64,000 nt of DNA from Dugong dugon. Lineage: Eukaryota; Chordata; Mammalia; Sirenia; Dugongidae. The notes beneath the pieces were generated by a model that ran no database searches, had not been told where the DNA came from, and was given only the letters and a program-made list of their open reading frames with translations. The translations under genes and the position numbers were made by a program. The stretch's first letter is position 1. The number at the start of each line of letters is the position of its first letter. Where the stretch lies: the NCBI GenBank assembly GCA_030035585.1, contig CM057464.1, positions 31,699,465 through 31,763,464 of the forward strand. Direction: 5' to 3'. This document shows, in pieces, positions 22,147 to 33,435 of the stretch.

Positions 22147-23137
22147 AGAACTCAAGAAAAGGTTTAAACACACAAGAAAACAGTCTTTGATTGTTACTAG
22201 GGTGGGGAGGGAGGGAGAGAGTTATTCACTAACTGGAAAGTAGACAAGAATTTTCTCAGGTGAAGGGAAGGACAGCACACAAGTGGATAAACCAAAGCTA
22301 AGAAGTTTCCTGAATAAAACCAAACTTCGAGGGATGGAGTAGTAGGGGTGGTGGTCTGGGGATGATGGGTTCAGGGGACATCTAGGTCAATTGGCATAAC
22401 AATGCTTATTAAGAAAATGTTCTGCATCCTACTTTGGTGAGTGGCATCTGGGGTCTGAAAAGCTTGCAAGTGGCCATCTAAGATGCATCAATTTGTCCCT
22501 ACCCACCTGGAGTAAAGGAGAATGAAGAACACCATAGACACAAGGAAAGTATTAGCCCAAGAGACAGAAAGGGCCACATAAACCAGATATTGCATCAGCC
22601 TGAGACTAGAAGAACTAGATGGTCCCCAGCTACCACAATGACTGCCCTGCCAGGGAACACAACAGAGAGTCCCTGATGGAGCAGAAGAAAAGTGGGGTGC
22701 AGAAATCAAATCTAGTAAAAAGATCAGACTTAATGGTTTGATTGAGACTGGAGGGACCCCGGAAGACATGGCCCTTGGACTCTCTGTTAGCTCAGAACTG
22801 AGACTATTCCCAAGGTCAACTCTTCGGACAGAGATTAGACTGGACATAAAGCGATACTCAGGAGGAGTGTGCTTCTTCGCTCAAGTAGGTACAAGAGACT
22901 AAATGGGCAGCTCCTGTCCAGAGGTGAGATGAGAAGGCAGAGAGGGTCAGGAGCTGGTTGAATGGACACGGAAATCCAAGGTGAAAGGAAGAGTGTGCTG
23001 TTATAGCATAGGGAGAAAAACTAGGGTCACATAACAATGTATGTATACATTTTTGTATGAGAGACTAACTTGAATTGTAAACTTTCACTTAAAGCACAAT
23101 AAAAATAAATAAATAAAATAAAAATGGCCCGTTATTA

Positions 23138-23692
23138 TTATTTTTTTTTAATTGTACTTAAGGTGAAGGCTTACAGAACAAATAGTTTCTCGTGAAACAG
23201 TAGTACACATGTTGTTTTATGACATTGGTTAACAACCCTACAACATATCAACCTTCTAACTTCTCTACCTTTTTTTTTGGTAAAAATACACATAGCTAAA
23301 GATACACCATTTCAAAAATTTCTACATGCACAGTTCAGTGACATTGACTACGCTCTTCCAATTGTGCTGTTATTCTCACTTAAGATGAAGGCTTACAGAA
23401 CAAAATAGTTTCTCATTTAACAGTTACTACAAATGTTGCCCTATGACAATGGTTAACAATCTCACAACACATCAACAATATCCTTAGTCAACCTTGGGTT
23501 CCCTATCACCAGCTTCCTTTCCCCTTCTGCCTTCTGGCCCTTGTCACTGGACTCCTGTACCTCGTTAGCCTCATTTGGTTTGTCGGGGCTGTCCACTCCC
23601 AGGCTGAACAATAAACCTCAGAGGCAACTTCATCACTGAGCTAAAAGGGTGTCTGGGGGCCATACTCTCGAGGTTTCTCCAGTCTCCTTCAT
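23138..23692 (-). mobile_element. 5'-truncated L1 3'UTR fragment, young lineage
   Basis: The complement of the young-type L1 3' end: tgtacttaaggtgaaggctt acag near the 3' tail, a second copy of the same module at 23,378-23,400 (acttaagatgaaggcttaca g), then ctaaaagggtgtctgggggc catactctcgagg. Flanks cccgttatt / cctgttatt suggest a target duplication. It lies immediately beside the 3' end of the plus-strand L1. Confidence 0.75.
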
Positions 23693-25349
23693 AGCCTGTT
23701 ATTTTTTAATACACCCTGCTAGATTTTTTGTTAATATGTCTGTGAAAAGCAGGGGAAATAATACTTCTAAATGGCCAAGCCCTGGCACTACATATTTGAA
23801 TCACCACCATTCAACATATCAAGTTTTAGTCATTCTGTAATAACAAATTATTTTAGCAACCCTAGAAAGTTCTCTTGTTACTAGTTAACTACTCTCCCAT
23901 AATCTCTATCTTAGGAAAGCGTTTGTTAAGAGACAGCAGGTATCTTATTGCTTTGAATCCACTAGATCTTCTTGGTTCCCGAGTTTTGGGGGAAAAAAAG
24001 AAAAACTCAAGTGGTTTGTCCAAATTCAGCTTCCTGGTTCTATGAAGGGGAAAAAAAAAAAAAAATCACTTAAAAAAAATCCACATAGATCAAGAATCCT
24101 CTTGGATATCCAATAGCTCTCAGCAAACATTATTTTGATGAGTTAAGTATAAATGAATCACAAACACATGGACTAAATTTCACTCAAAGAGCGCAGAAGT
24201 TTAAAATGGAAGGAACAAAGTCTTTGGAAAAATGTATTATGGTTTCTACCAAAATCCAAATATTTATATAATAACTTGAGATGTTTCACAATCTGAAAGT
24301 ACATCTGCGTTCATCCAACTCTATGAAGATTTTTTTCAATAAATAAACACTTCAGAATCATTTAAAATAGTTCAATATGCAAAATCTCTCATTTCCTCAT
24401 CAGAAGAAAGTCTCAAGTTCTCAGATATACAAAAAAGACCTTTGGCCTTTCTAGTACTAAAAGGCATACAAAGATATAAGATGGAGAACACCTATTCATT
24501 TGTTCTAAAAAGGTAATATACACACACATCACAGGCACATACAAGAAACAGAGAGAGATTAGCCTAATAAAGGAGAAGAAGAAACATGGATTACCCTAAA
24601 ACATTGGTCAGTAAAAAATCATACTGAGAAAAATGAAGGGTTATTTAATAAACTACCAGTTTTAGAGTTTTGTCAACCTTGTTTGAACTGAAATAAAAAC
24701 ATGCCAATATTGACTATATATACCAAGTTTAGAAAAAAGTAAAATTTTAACAAACTCCAATCTTGGAACGCAAAAGATTGTCAGAAAGAATAAATCGCCA
24801 CGGCCAAATTTGCCATAGTTTCTTTGAAAACTGAACTGAAGCCCTCTCTTCTCTCAGTGCTTCAGCTTCTTAGAGTTTCGTGGAAGCTTAGTAATTTTAC
24901 GAGCTTGTAGTTCATCTCATTCCACGAAATCCTCTCTTTGAGAGCAAACTTGATGAGCCTTTAACACTCAGAGCTTCCCGTTTCCTTTGGGATGATGTCA
25001 ACAAGGGAAGACAATGTTATCTGCTCTCACTTGTTCGGCAAATTATACATCCATTTTCATGCTGTCCTTGCTTTTGTTTTTCCTCTTATTTTTTGCCCAA
25101 AACAGTTTTTGGCCATTTTTATATCCATTGCAAGAGATGTTGCACATTGAAAAATAGGAACAATAGAAGATGTAATCATTATTTATGGACGTATAAATTT
25201 CCCAATCTACTGAAACTCTAAAAAGGCAAGAAACCATTTTTTATTCTATTTCTCATTGCCAAATCTACTGTGCACATAATAAACAGCTAATAAGAGGCTT
25301 TTAAAAGTAGTGTTATATCAGCAAGCTGTAGTAAGAGAAATAATGTTTT
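23693..25349. other. Non-coding DNA, no recognised element
   Basis: About 1.65 kb with A runs (24,049-24,065) but no exon, RNA or repeat family I can name. The longest unassigned stretch in the window. Confidence 0.5.
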
Positions 25350-25730
25350 AATTGTAAACAGTGCAGAAAAAATTGAAGTTGTCAATGATTTTATTCTACT
25401 CGGGTCAACAACAAGCAAAAAACCCAAAAACCAACCCCACTGCCATCGAGTGGCTTCCGACTTCTGTAGGACAGAATAGAACTGCCCCATAGAGTTTCCA
25501 AGGAGCCCGTGGTGGATTCGAACTGCCGACCTTTTGATTAGTAGCCTTAGCTCTTAATCACTACGCCACCAGGGTTTCCCAACAAGAAGTAGCAGACAAA
25601 AAATCAAAAGATATATCACATTGGGAAAATCTACTGCAAAAGACCTCTTTAAAGTTCTAAAAGGCAAAGATGCCACCTTGCTGACTAAGGTGTGCCTGGC
25701 CCATGTGATGAGCTTTTCATTTGCCTCAGG
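25350..25730 (+). mobile_element. RTE (BovB-like) fragment, split by a SINE
   Basis: 25,350-25,415 (gaaaaaattgaagttgtcaa tgattt) and 25,581-25,730 (aatctactgcaaaagacctc tttaaagttctaaaaggcaa) align with 30,290-30,500 of the larger RTE copy, within the ORF C-terminal to the RT. Both 5' and 3' ends of the LINE are missing. Confidence 0.78.
25416..25580 (-). repeat. AfroSINE inserted in an RTE fragment
   Basis: From caaaaaacccaaaaaccaac to gccaccagggtttccc, short subtype, nearly complete. A target duplication aacaag flanks it (25,410-25,415 and 25,581-25,586). Confidence 0.87.
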
Positions 25731-26697
25731 TCTGCACTACCACACTAATCTTACTCTCATATCTATTTTAATAAATTCTTAGTCTCGTGCCCAGGGAGAA
25801 ATTTGTAGCTAAGCCTAATTTTAAAAATGTTATAGGGTTTTATTTAAAAGATCTACATATTTGCCAAATTAAAGACCATACCTCAGGTCATTTTTAGAAC
25901 TTAGATGTTAGACCACAAACCAGAAGCAAGTCTGATTTCAAAATGGAAGAAATAGATTTAATTTTATAAGGAAAACCTATTTGCCCAGAAATTTCAATGC
26001 TAAACTTCAAACAATAAGAGGAGTCATGTTTAAAACTAAGCTTTGCAATGTTGCTTCATCAAAAACTAAAAGAAGAAATAAGCTGAATTTAAGAAGTTAT
26101 AAATTGTGGAGAGAGAAGGATCAATAATTTGTGAAGCGGGGCTATACCCTTGGCGTTTTCATGCTGAAAATTTAGCTGCTGCCAATGGAAATTGATTCCA
26201 TTGTATATAAACGAAACCAAAGCTTCTACACTCAAATGCTTATTACTTGATTGTGGTCATATTACTGGGTCTGCCTAACTTGGTTAGCATATATCATGGA
26301 CTTACTCTCTCAGTGCATATATGTAGAGAAATTACATAATAAATAATGATGCTATCTTTTTGAACAGTTTTATTATTCAACAATGTAAAGTTAACCCTTA
26401 ACATTAACCAATTTTATTGCTCTAATTTTAATGCATATTTTAGGTGCAGCATTAATTTGAAATGGCAAAAGTTTAATTGGTTAAATAGGAAATTTTCTAT
26501 GAGAGAATCAGAAAAAAAAAGTGACAAATAATTGATTAAAATCAAAGACATGTTAATTTTAAGGCCAAAATTCTAATAAGTTTGTTGGTATCCATTAAAC
26601 ATTCGTCCTTATATTCATTTTATTAATTATTAGATTTCAAACAAGCATGCTGCATAGTTGCCAATTATAGGTATTAGTTCAAAATAAAATACAGCAT
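25731..26697. other. Non-coding DNA, no recognised element
   Basis: AT-rich, nothing recognised. Confidence 0.45.
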
Positions 26698-26903
26698 AAA
26701 CCAAAACCAAACAAATTTGCATCAAGTCGATTTTGACTCATAGCAACCTTATAGGACAGAATATAGTAGAATTGCCCCCTAGGGTTTCCACGGCTATAAT
26801 CTTTACAAAAGCTGACTGCCACATCTTTCTCCCTTGGAGCAGCTTGTGGGTTTGAACCACCAACCTTTCAGTTAGCAACCTAGTGCTTTACCACTGTGCC
26901 ACC
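26698..26903 (-). repeat. AfroSINE, long subtype
   Basis: From aaaccaaaaccaaacaaatt to accactgtgccacc. Contains a small duplication (agaatatagtagaattg) in the body. Lies head to tail with the next copy. Confidence 0.85.
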
Positions 26904-27084
26904 AAAAACCAAAAAAAAAAAAAAAAAAAAAAAAACTGATTGCCATCAAGTCAATTCTGACTCATAGTGACCCTATAGGACAAACTAGAACTGCCCCATA
27001 GGGTTTCCAAGGAGCGGCTGGTGGATTCGAACTGCCGACATTTTCTGGTTAGCAGCCATAGCTCTTAACCACTATGCCACTCAA
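26904..27084 (-). repeat. AfroSINE, short subtype, long poly(A)-complement tail
   Basis: The 3' tail complement is an unusually long A run (26,911-26,935), then ctgattgccatcaagtcaat and ggagcggctggtggattcga; head end ccactatgccactc. Low divergence suggests a fairly recent insertion. Confidence 0.85.
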
Positions 27085-27472
27085 CCAATGAAGAAGCTGC
27101 TAAATTGATTTGTCAGAAATGCAAATTAAAATATACTTCAAAGAAAGAAATACTGAAATAGACATTTCATTTATGTATAACAGATGATAGAGTATCTAAT
27201 GGACTTGGTGAACATTATTTTAATTATTGTGAGAAGGACTCATGTAAATAATGCTCCATTTTTACTTTCCTAATCTAGCTTTTAGTCTTCAGGATTTATT
27301 TAATGATAATTATCAGCTGTTTTACACAACTGATCTGAGTAGTTTCTTATTAATATTTTGAAAAACTAGATTTGACCTTTCAAATTTTAATATAGATATA
27401 ATTTGAAATAGTTCAACAAAAGACACATTCTCCTCTATAATTTCTCTCTTTTTTTCCCCTTTACTTCTTTCT
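27085..27472. other. Non-coding DNA, no recognised element
   Basis: No repeat family recognised. Confidence 0.4.
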
Positions 27473-28531
27473 TTTTTTTTAATTGTACTTTAGATGAAGG
27501 TTTACGGAACAAACCAGCTTCTCATTAAACAGTTAGTATACATATTGTTTTATGACATTGGTTACCAACCCCATGACATGTCAACACTCTCCCTTCTTGA
27601 CCTTGGGTTCCTTCTTACCAGGTGTCTTACTCATCTACTGCTGCTATAACAGAAATACCACAAGTGAATGGCTTTAACAAAGAGAAGTTTATTCTCTCAC
27701 AGTCCAGTAGGCTACAAGTTCAAATTCAGGGTGTCAGCTCCAAGGGAACACTTTATCTGTCAGCTCTGGAGGAAGGTCCATGTCATCACTCTTCCCTTGG
27801 TCTGGGAGGTTCTCTGCAGATGTGCTCTGCTCCTGGCACTACTATCTTGGTAGTATGAGGTTCCCATGTGTCTCTGTTTGCTTCTCTCTTTTATATCTCA
27901 AAAGAGACTGACTTAAGACACTACCTAATCATGTAGACCTCATCAGTATAACTGCTGCTAATCCATCATATTACATCATAGTGATAGAGTTTACAACACA
28001 TAAGGAAATCACATCAGATTACAAAATGGTACACAATTATACAATACTGGGAATCGTGACCCAGCCAAGCTGACAGATATTTTGAGGGGACACAATTTAA
28101 TCCATGACATCAGGTTTCCTGTCCCCTCCTGCCTTCTAGTCCTTGCCCCTGGGCTGATGTGTCCCTTTAGTCTTATTTTGTTTTGTGGGCCTGTCTAATC
28201 TTTGGCTAAAGGGTGAATCTCAGAAGTGATTTCATTACTGAGCTAAAAGGGTGTCGAAGGGCCATACTCTTGGGGTTTCTCCAGTCTCTGTCAGGTCAGT
28301 AAGTCTAGTCTTTTTGTTGCAAGTTAGAATTTTGTTCTACATTTTTCTCCAGCTCTGTCCGGGATCCTCTATTGTGATCCCTGCCAAAGCAGTCAGTGGT
28401 GGTAGCTAGGCACCATCTAGTTGTACTGGATTCAGTCTGGTGGAGGCCTTGGTAGTTGTGGTCCATTAGTCCTTTGGACTAATCTTTCCCTTGTGGCTTT
28501 AGTTTTCTTAATTCTCTCTTGCTCCTGAAGG
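27473..28531 (-). mobile_element. 5'-truncated L1 3'UTR, young lineage, split by an LTR
   Basis: Outside the LTR at 27,623-28,109 the sequence is the complement of the young-type 3'UTR: ttgtactttagatgaaggtt tacg at the tail, then gagctaaaagggtgtcgaag, gatcctctattgtgatccc and ttagtcctttggactaatct. The same blocks occur on the plus strand at 37,880-38,420 and 59,650-60,200. No ORF2 sequence is included. Confidence 0.8.
27623..28109 (-). mobile_element. Solo LTR, MaLR-like, inside an L1 3'UTR
   Basis: On the minus strand the element runs from tgtcatggattaaattgtgt to the 3' end at 27,623, ...tagatgagtaagaca. It begins TG and ends CA, is 487 bp and is flanked by ccagg (left) and tcagg (right), a 5-bp duplication with one change. 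Its 3' end (cacttgtggtatttctgtta tagcagca) closely matches the LTR ending at 4,468. Open frames over it have no known domain. Confidence 0.75.
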
Positions 28532-29269
28532 GGTCCCCTTCACGTATTACTTAATCACTTACTTCTTGGTCTATTTGCCCTCTTCAGCCTTTTCTTCCCT
28601 TACTCTCATCATCCCTCTCATTTCCTTTTCATTTGTTTTGAAAATCAATACCTTAGTGGAGATCTGTATTTTAAGGCACACCAGAGCTCCCCATGGACTT
28701 GGGATTTGGGAAAACAAAGACATGAAATCCTAGCAATCAATGAGGAACTTTATCTGGAAACTACAATTGAAATAAATACTTAAAAGTAGACTTCAAACTC
28801 TAAGACCAGAATCTTTCATTTCCAAAGGAGGTGGAGATACTGACAAGTAGTTGAACGTAAAAGCTTTCTCTGGCTAGCAGAAAACTTTGGAGGCATGATT
28901 TTGGCTAATGACAGAGACCATGGGGTTTCATGTAGAGACAAATAAAACTACTGTATTTTTATGCAAATAACGTGCATCTTCTATGTTTGCCAACCACGCC
29001 CTCCCTCCTGCAAGGTATTTTCGTAAGTGTGCTATGCTTTTCTCAACAACAAGTTAAAAAAAAAAAAAATGACATAGTGGCACTTACAAAAATACTTCAG
29101 GGGATGAGGGCACAGTTAGCAAACAAGTGTAGAAACGTAGTTATTTCCATAAAAATACGGTAGCTCAACAGTAACGAAGTTCTTCATCCTGTTTCTTAAA
29201 AAGTTTTAAGCACGTACACACACACACATATAGAATACACATTAAAAAATAAAACTACACATTAAAAAA
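28532..29269. other. Non-coding DNA, no recognised element
   Basis: No element named; a CA run lies at 29,217-29,229. Confidence 0.45.
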
Positions 29270-29350
29270 TCTGTTGTCTTCAAGTTAATTTGGGTTTTCT
29301 TGGCTGTAATCTTTACAAGAGCAGATCACCAGGCCTTTCTTTAGTGGCAT
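29270..29350 (-). repeat. AfroSINE fragment
   Basis: Only the middle is left: gggttttcttggctgtaatc tttacaagag and agatcaccaggcctttcttt. Head missing; tail heavily decayed. Confidence 0.7.
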
Positions 29351-29609
29351 CATTTTTAGGAATTTGGAATTAAATTCTCTCCAGATATTTATGTCAATGT
29401 TTAGCTTCCTGGCTAAGTATGTCCTTAAAGTTGGGTACCCCCCAGCTGTCTCTCTCTACTCAAACCAGATTCTAAGATGAAAATCCTTTCCCAAGCATCT
29501 TCAATCCAGAGTTTAATCCACCCCACTGATTTCCCCTGGGATATACTAGTTTAATCCAGGCATCTGAGATCTAAACAAAGCCAAGTATAAGACTTAGAAA
29601 GACAGCAAA

Positions 29610-30913
29610 TTTCTTTCACACTATGTATGCCTTTGTTTTCCTAAATATATCACATTTTTGTGAATGTCTAATGCTGAAGATCATTCAAAAGCAGCTGCAG
29701 CAGTATATTGATAGTGAACTGCCAAAAACTCTAGCTGGATTCAGAAGAGCATGTGGAACCAGGCATATCATTGCTGATGTCAGATGGATCCTGGCTGAAA
29801 GCAGAGAATACCAGAAAGATGTTACCTGTGTTTTATTGACTATGCAAAAGCATTCAACTGTGTGGATCATAACATATTATAAATAAATTGTGAAGAATGG
29901 GAATTCCAGAACACTTAATTGTGCTCATGAGGAACCTGTACATAGATCAAAAGGCAGTCGTTTGAACAGAACAAGAGGATATTGCATGGTTTAAAGCCAA
30001 GAAAGGTGTGTATCAATGTTGTATCCTTTCACCATATCTATTCAATCTGTATGCTGAGCAAATAATCCAAGAAGCTGGACTATATGAAGAAGAACGGGCA
30101 TCAGGATTGGAGGAGAACTCATTAACAACCTGCATTATGCAGATGACACAACCTTCCTTGCTGAAAGTTAAGAGAACTTGAAGCACTTACTGATGAAGAT
30201 CAAAGACCACAGCCTTCAGTATGGATTACACGTCAACATAAAGAAAACAAAAATTCTCGCAACTGGACCAATAAGCAACATAATGATAAACGGAGAAAAG
30301 ATTGAAGTTGTCAAGGATTTCATTTTCCTTGGATCCACAATCAACACTCACGGAAGCAGCAGTCAAGAAATCAAAAGATGCGTTGCATTGGGCAAATCTG
30401 CAAAAGACCTCTTTAAAGTGTTGAAATGCAAAGATGTCACCTTGAAGACAAAGGTGTACCTGACCCAAGCCATCGTGTTTCCAATGGCCTCATACGCATG
30501 TTAAAGCTGGACTTTGAAAAGGAAGACTGAAGAAGAATTAATGCCTTTGAATTGTGATATTGGATAAGAATATTGAATATACCATGGACTGACAAAAGAA
30601 CGAACAAATCTGTCTTGGAAGAAGTACGACCAGAATGCTCCTTAGAAGGAAGGATGGCGAGATGATGTCTCACATACTTCGGACATGTTATCAGGAGGGA
30701 CCAGTCCCTGGAAAAGAACAGCATTTTTGGTAAAGTAGAGAGTCAGCAAAAAAGAGAAAGACCCTCAACGAGATGGATTGACACAGTGGCTGCAACAATC
30801 GGCTTAAGCATGACAACAATTGTGAGGATGGTGTAGGACCGGGCAGTGCTTCGTTCTGTTGTACATAGGGTCGCTGTGAGTCAGAATCGACTCGACGGCA
30901 CCTAACAACAATA
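29610..30913 (+). mobile_element. 5'-truncated RTE (BovB-like) LINE
   Basis: The largest RTE copy in the window, about 1.3 kb. It begins inside the reverse transcriptase domain and ends with the family's 3' terminus: ggtcgctgtgagtcagaatc gactcgacggcacctaacaa caa. That terminal block of about 45 bp is the same as the AfroSINE tail, which suggests the SINEs use RTE enzymes. The endonuclease half is absent. Confidence 0.87.
29623..30504 (+). pseudogene. RTE reverse transcriptase pseudogene
   Basis: The reading passes through several frames. Visible parts are AGFRRACGTRHIIADVRWIL (29,735 on), a damaged 'FIDYAKAFD.VDH' motif (gactatgcaaaagcattcaa, 29,838 on), SPYLFNLYAE (from about 30,028), LHYADDT with the catalytic Asp pair (30,136-30,147) and the C-terminal LHVNIKKTKILATGPISN. 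The string order matches BovB/RTE reverse transcriptases. In-frame stops, for example around 29,880, and frameshifts make it non-functional. Confidence 0.85.
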
Positions 30914-31063
30914 ATGCAAAAGATTTCCCTTTTGGTTATATTACACACCTTCAACTACTTTGTAACTTCTTTCAAATATTTTAAGAACTGGACATTAGGT
31001 GAGCTTTGTATTATGGTAGTAAACTGAAAAAAAAAATCAGGAAGAAATTCTACTGTTACAGTA

Positions 31064-31275
31064 GAACCAAGACCCACTGCTGTCAAGTCTATTTTGCCTC
31101 GTAGCGACCCTATAGGACAGAGTAGAACTTCCCCATAGGGTTTCCAAAGCTGTACAATCTTTACAGAAACAGACTGCCACATCTTTATCCTGTGGAACGT
31201 TTCACGAGAATTCAAATCGCCAACCTTGTGGTTAGCAGCCTAGCACTTTAACCAGTATGCCATCAGTGCTCCTCC
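31064..31275 (-). repeat. AfroSINE, long subtype
   Basis: From gaaccaagacccactgctgt to tatgccatcagtgctcct. A perfect 12-bp target duplication, actgttacagta, lies at 31,052-31,063 and 31,276-31,287. Confidence 0.87.
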
Positions 31276-31287
31276 ACTGTTACAGTA

Positions 31288-31446
31288 AACCAAAACAAAC
31301 CCATTGCCATCGAGTCAATTCCAACTCATAGTGACCGTATAGAACAGCGTAGAACTGCCCCACAGGGTTTCCAAAGAGTAGTTGGTGGATTCAAACTGCC
31401 AACCTTTTGGTTAGCAGCCGAGTTCTTAACCACTGTGCAGTCGGGA
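31288..31446 (-). repeat. AfroSINE, short subtype
   Basis: Starts directly after the right-hand target duplication of the previous SINE (aaccaaaacaaacccattgc) and ends at cttaaccactgtgcagtcgg. Two independent insertions therefore share one target. Confidence 0.85.
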
Positions 31447-31447
31447 C

Positions 31448-32224
31448 CTATAATTGGAAATGTCAACATAACTTAGCACCCAAGCTACTTATGAACCCAT
31501 GGTTCAATTAAAATGTCGATTACTATGAGGATGTCGTGCAAACAGTCACGTTCATTTCTATATTTCTGACACTTCATGAAGGTTAGAGAAATAAAATTTT
31601 CTAAGTAAATCCATTGCTCTAGGTTACCTAGTTGTTCTGCCAGTGAGGAACATAAAGGAACTTACCAAGTTACTGGTACGTGCATAGCTCTGCTGAGGTT
31701 AGGTTCTTTTAATTGTTCTTACCCAAATAATATGTGTGTTATTTCCTTGCAAGAATTCCTAACACTGGATTTTAACTTTTATTCAGCCTCTAGATGATGC
31801 TAAGTTGTTTTAAACCATGTGGAATTTAGCAGTCTCTTACATCAGAAATGCCTTGGCATCAACTCAAAACCATTGGGTAGCTTTAAAAAGCCAGTCATAA
31901 GCTACTAGCTTTAAAAAAAAAAATTCTCATCTTTAAATAACTGTTTTCAAAAAATCTGCTAGGCACAGAATATTTAAATAGAGCCTTGTTGTTGCTTTTT
32001 CCCCACCCCAAGGATGATTGATTAGTTGGGGCCCTCCATTAAAATGCAATTACCCAGACACTACATAAAACTTAGTAGTTGTTCTAGAGTTGAAATTAGT
32101 GGCATATGATTCTGTTTTACTCCTTAGGGGAAGGAAATAAAACCCTGCTCTAGTGGTAATACAATAAAAATAGGTTATGGTATACCAGTGAGTGATATAG
32201 AAGCCATGAATAAGTGCCTCTCCT
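31448..32224. other. Non-coding DNA, no recognised element
   Basis: No element or exon recognised. Confidence 0.45.
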
Positions 32225-32233
32225 ATGATAAGA

Positions 32234-32390
32234 GGAGTCTTGGTGGCAAAGTGCTAAGAGGTCAGGCTGCTAACAAAAAGGTTGGCAGTTCGAATCCACC
32301 AGCTACTCCTTGGAAACCCCATAGGGCAGTTCTACTCCGACCTATAGGGTTACTATGAGTCAGAATTGACTTGACAACACAACAACAACC
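32234..32390 (+). repeat. AfroSINE, short subtype, plus strand
   Basis: Head gtcttggtggcaaagtgcta with a well-kept B box (cagttcgaatcc); body ccttggaaaccccatagggc; tail ends in caacacaacaacaacc. Flanks atgataaga (32,225-32,233) and atgacaaga (32,391-32,399) form a target duplication with one change. Confidence 0.88.
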
Positions 32391-32552
32391 ATGACAAGAA
32401 TCAAACCAGGAAAAAAGGCTCAGTGCATTGGTGCCAGCACAAACTGCCCACCCTTTCTGAATACACATTCAAACAAGTATTTTGAAATATCATACTATTG
32501 ATAAAGAGTTCTAGGCCATTTACAGTGAATATTGTACATTTATATTATAGAT

Positions 32553-32880
32553 TGACTTCTGTCTCCAAAAGGGATATGTTGAAGTCCTAACTCCTGTACC
32601 TATGAATGTGACTTTGTTCAGAAATAGGGTTTTTCTTTTGTTATCAGTTAAATTAAAGGAGGTCATACTAGAGTAGGGTGGGTCCTAATCTTAATCTCCA
32701 GTGAGTAGTGTCTTATCAAAAGGGAGAATTGACATGGAGATAGAGTGACACAGGGGGAAAACAGACATCATGTGATGATGGAAGCAGAAGTATCTCTAAG
32801 CAGCAAATGAACGGCAAGAATGGCTGGCAGTCACCAGGAACTAAGAGAGAGGCATGGAACCGTTTCTTTCCCCATTGCAA
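32553..32880 (+). mobile_element. MaLR-type LTR, 3' truncated
   Basis: tagattgacttctgtctcca, gttgaagtcctaactcctgt, acctatgaatgtgacttt, gagtagggtgggtcctaatc and tggcagtcaccaggaactaa follow MLT1-class order. The last third and the CA end are missing. Confidence 0.72.
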
Positions 32881-33339
32881 CTGTTTCTTTTCTTCTTTTA
32901 ATTATGTATAAAACATTTGTACATAACGAGCAAATCTATAGCTTAACGATACATCTGATAATCACATATCATTCATAAGGTATATTTATATCAAATCCAA
33001 TTCCCATTTTGAAATATTTAATGAACAATATTTATGGACAAGGCATTGCAGAAAATAAAAAGTAGTGGAAGACGGTCCTTACCCTTAAAAACCTGGGGCT
33101 GTTTCCATAATAAATTATGAGAATCTGAATGTCTTGGCAGTCTGGCTTTGGTACAGGCCAGACAAGTTGTGCTAGACAACTACAGATAACAATAAGAAAA
33201 ATGGATTTCCCTACACCCTCAAATTTCATGAATGATATTTTGTATTTTTTAGACAAAACAAGAGGAAAACTCAAGTTGGTAGCGTACATTTTATCCGTAT
33301 CTATTCAAAAAACATATACCTCCTAGGATTGTAGTTCCT
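32881..33339. other. Non-coding DNA, no recognised element
   Basis: No family assigned. aatatttatggacaaggcat tgcag at 33,025 may be a very old L2-like piece. Confidence 0.4.
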
Positions 33340-33435
33340 GCATCAAGAGTATTTGAGAGGCCTAAGCACTTAGAACAAAGCTTAGCTTGACACATAGTGA
33401 GATCTCAATAAATGTTATCTATTTTTATTAATAAC
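33340..33435 (+). repeat. MIR 3' end
   Basis: cctaagcacttagaacaaag, then cttgacacatagtgagatct and caataaatgttatct match the MIR 3' end ('gcgcttagaacagtgcctggcacatagtaagcgctcaataaatg'). Confidence 0.75.

Larger units (their letters stand above)
11462..23119 (+). mobile_element. 5'-truncated L1, split by a full-length minus-strand L1
   Basis: Own sequence lies at 11,462-13,170 and 20,844-23,119; the gap is the element at 13,171-20,828. The copy starts at the equivalent of ORF2 residue ~268, runs through ORF2 and a 3'UTR, and ends with cttaaagcacaataaaaata and an AAATA-rich tail. Flanks aaaaatggtc (11,452-11,461) and aaaaatggcc (23,120-23,129) fit a target duplication. The 3'UTR is of the older type in this window (ends gactaacttgaattgtaaac). 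Confidence 0.85.

Noticed and set aside
27622..27858. 78-codon frame that looks like a possible exon
   Set aside because: It lies inside the antisense LTR at 27,623-28,109.
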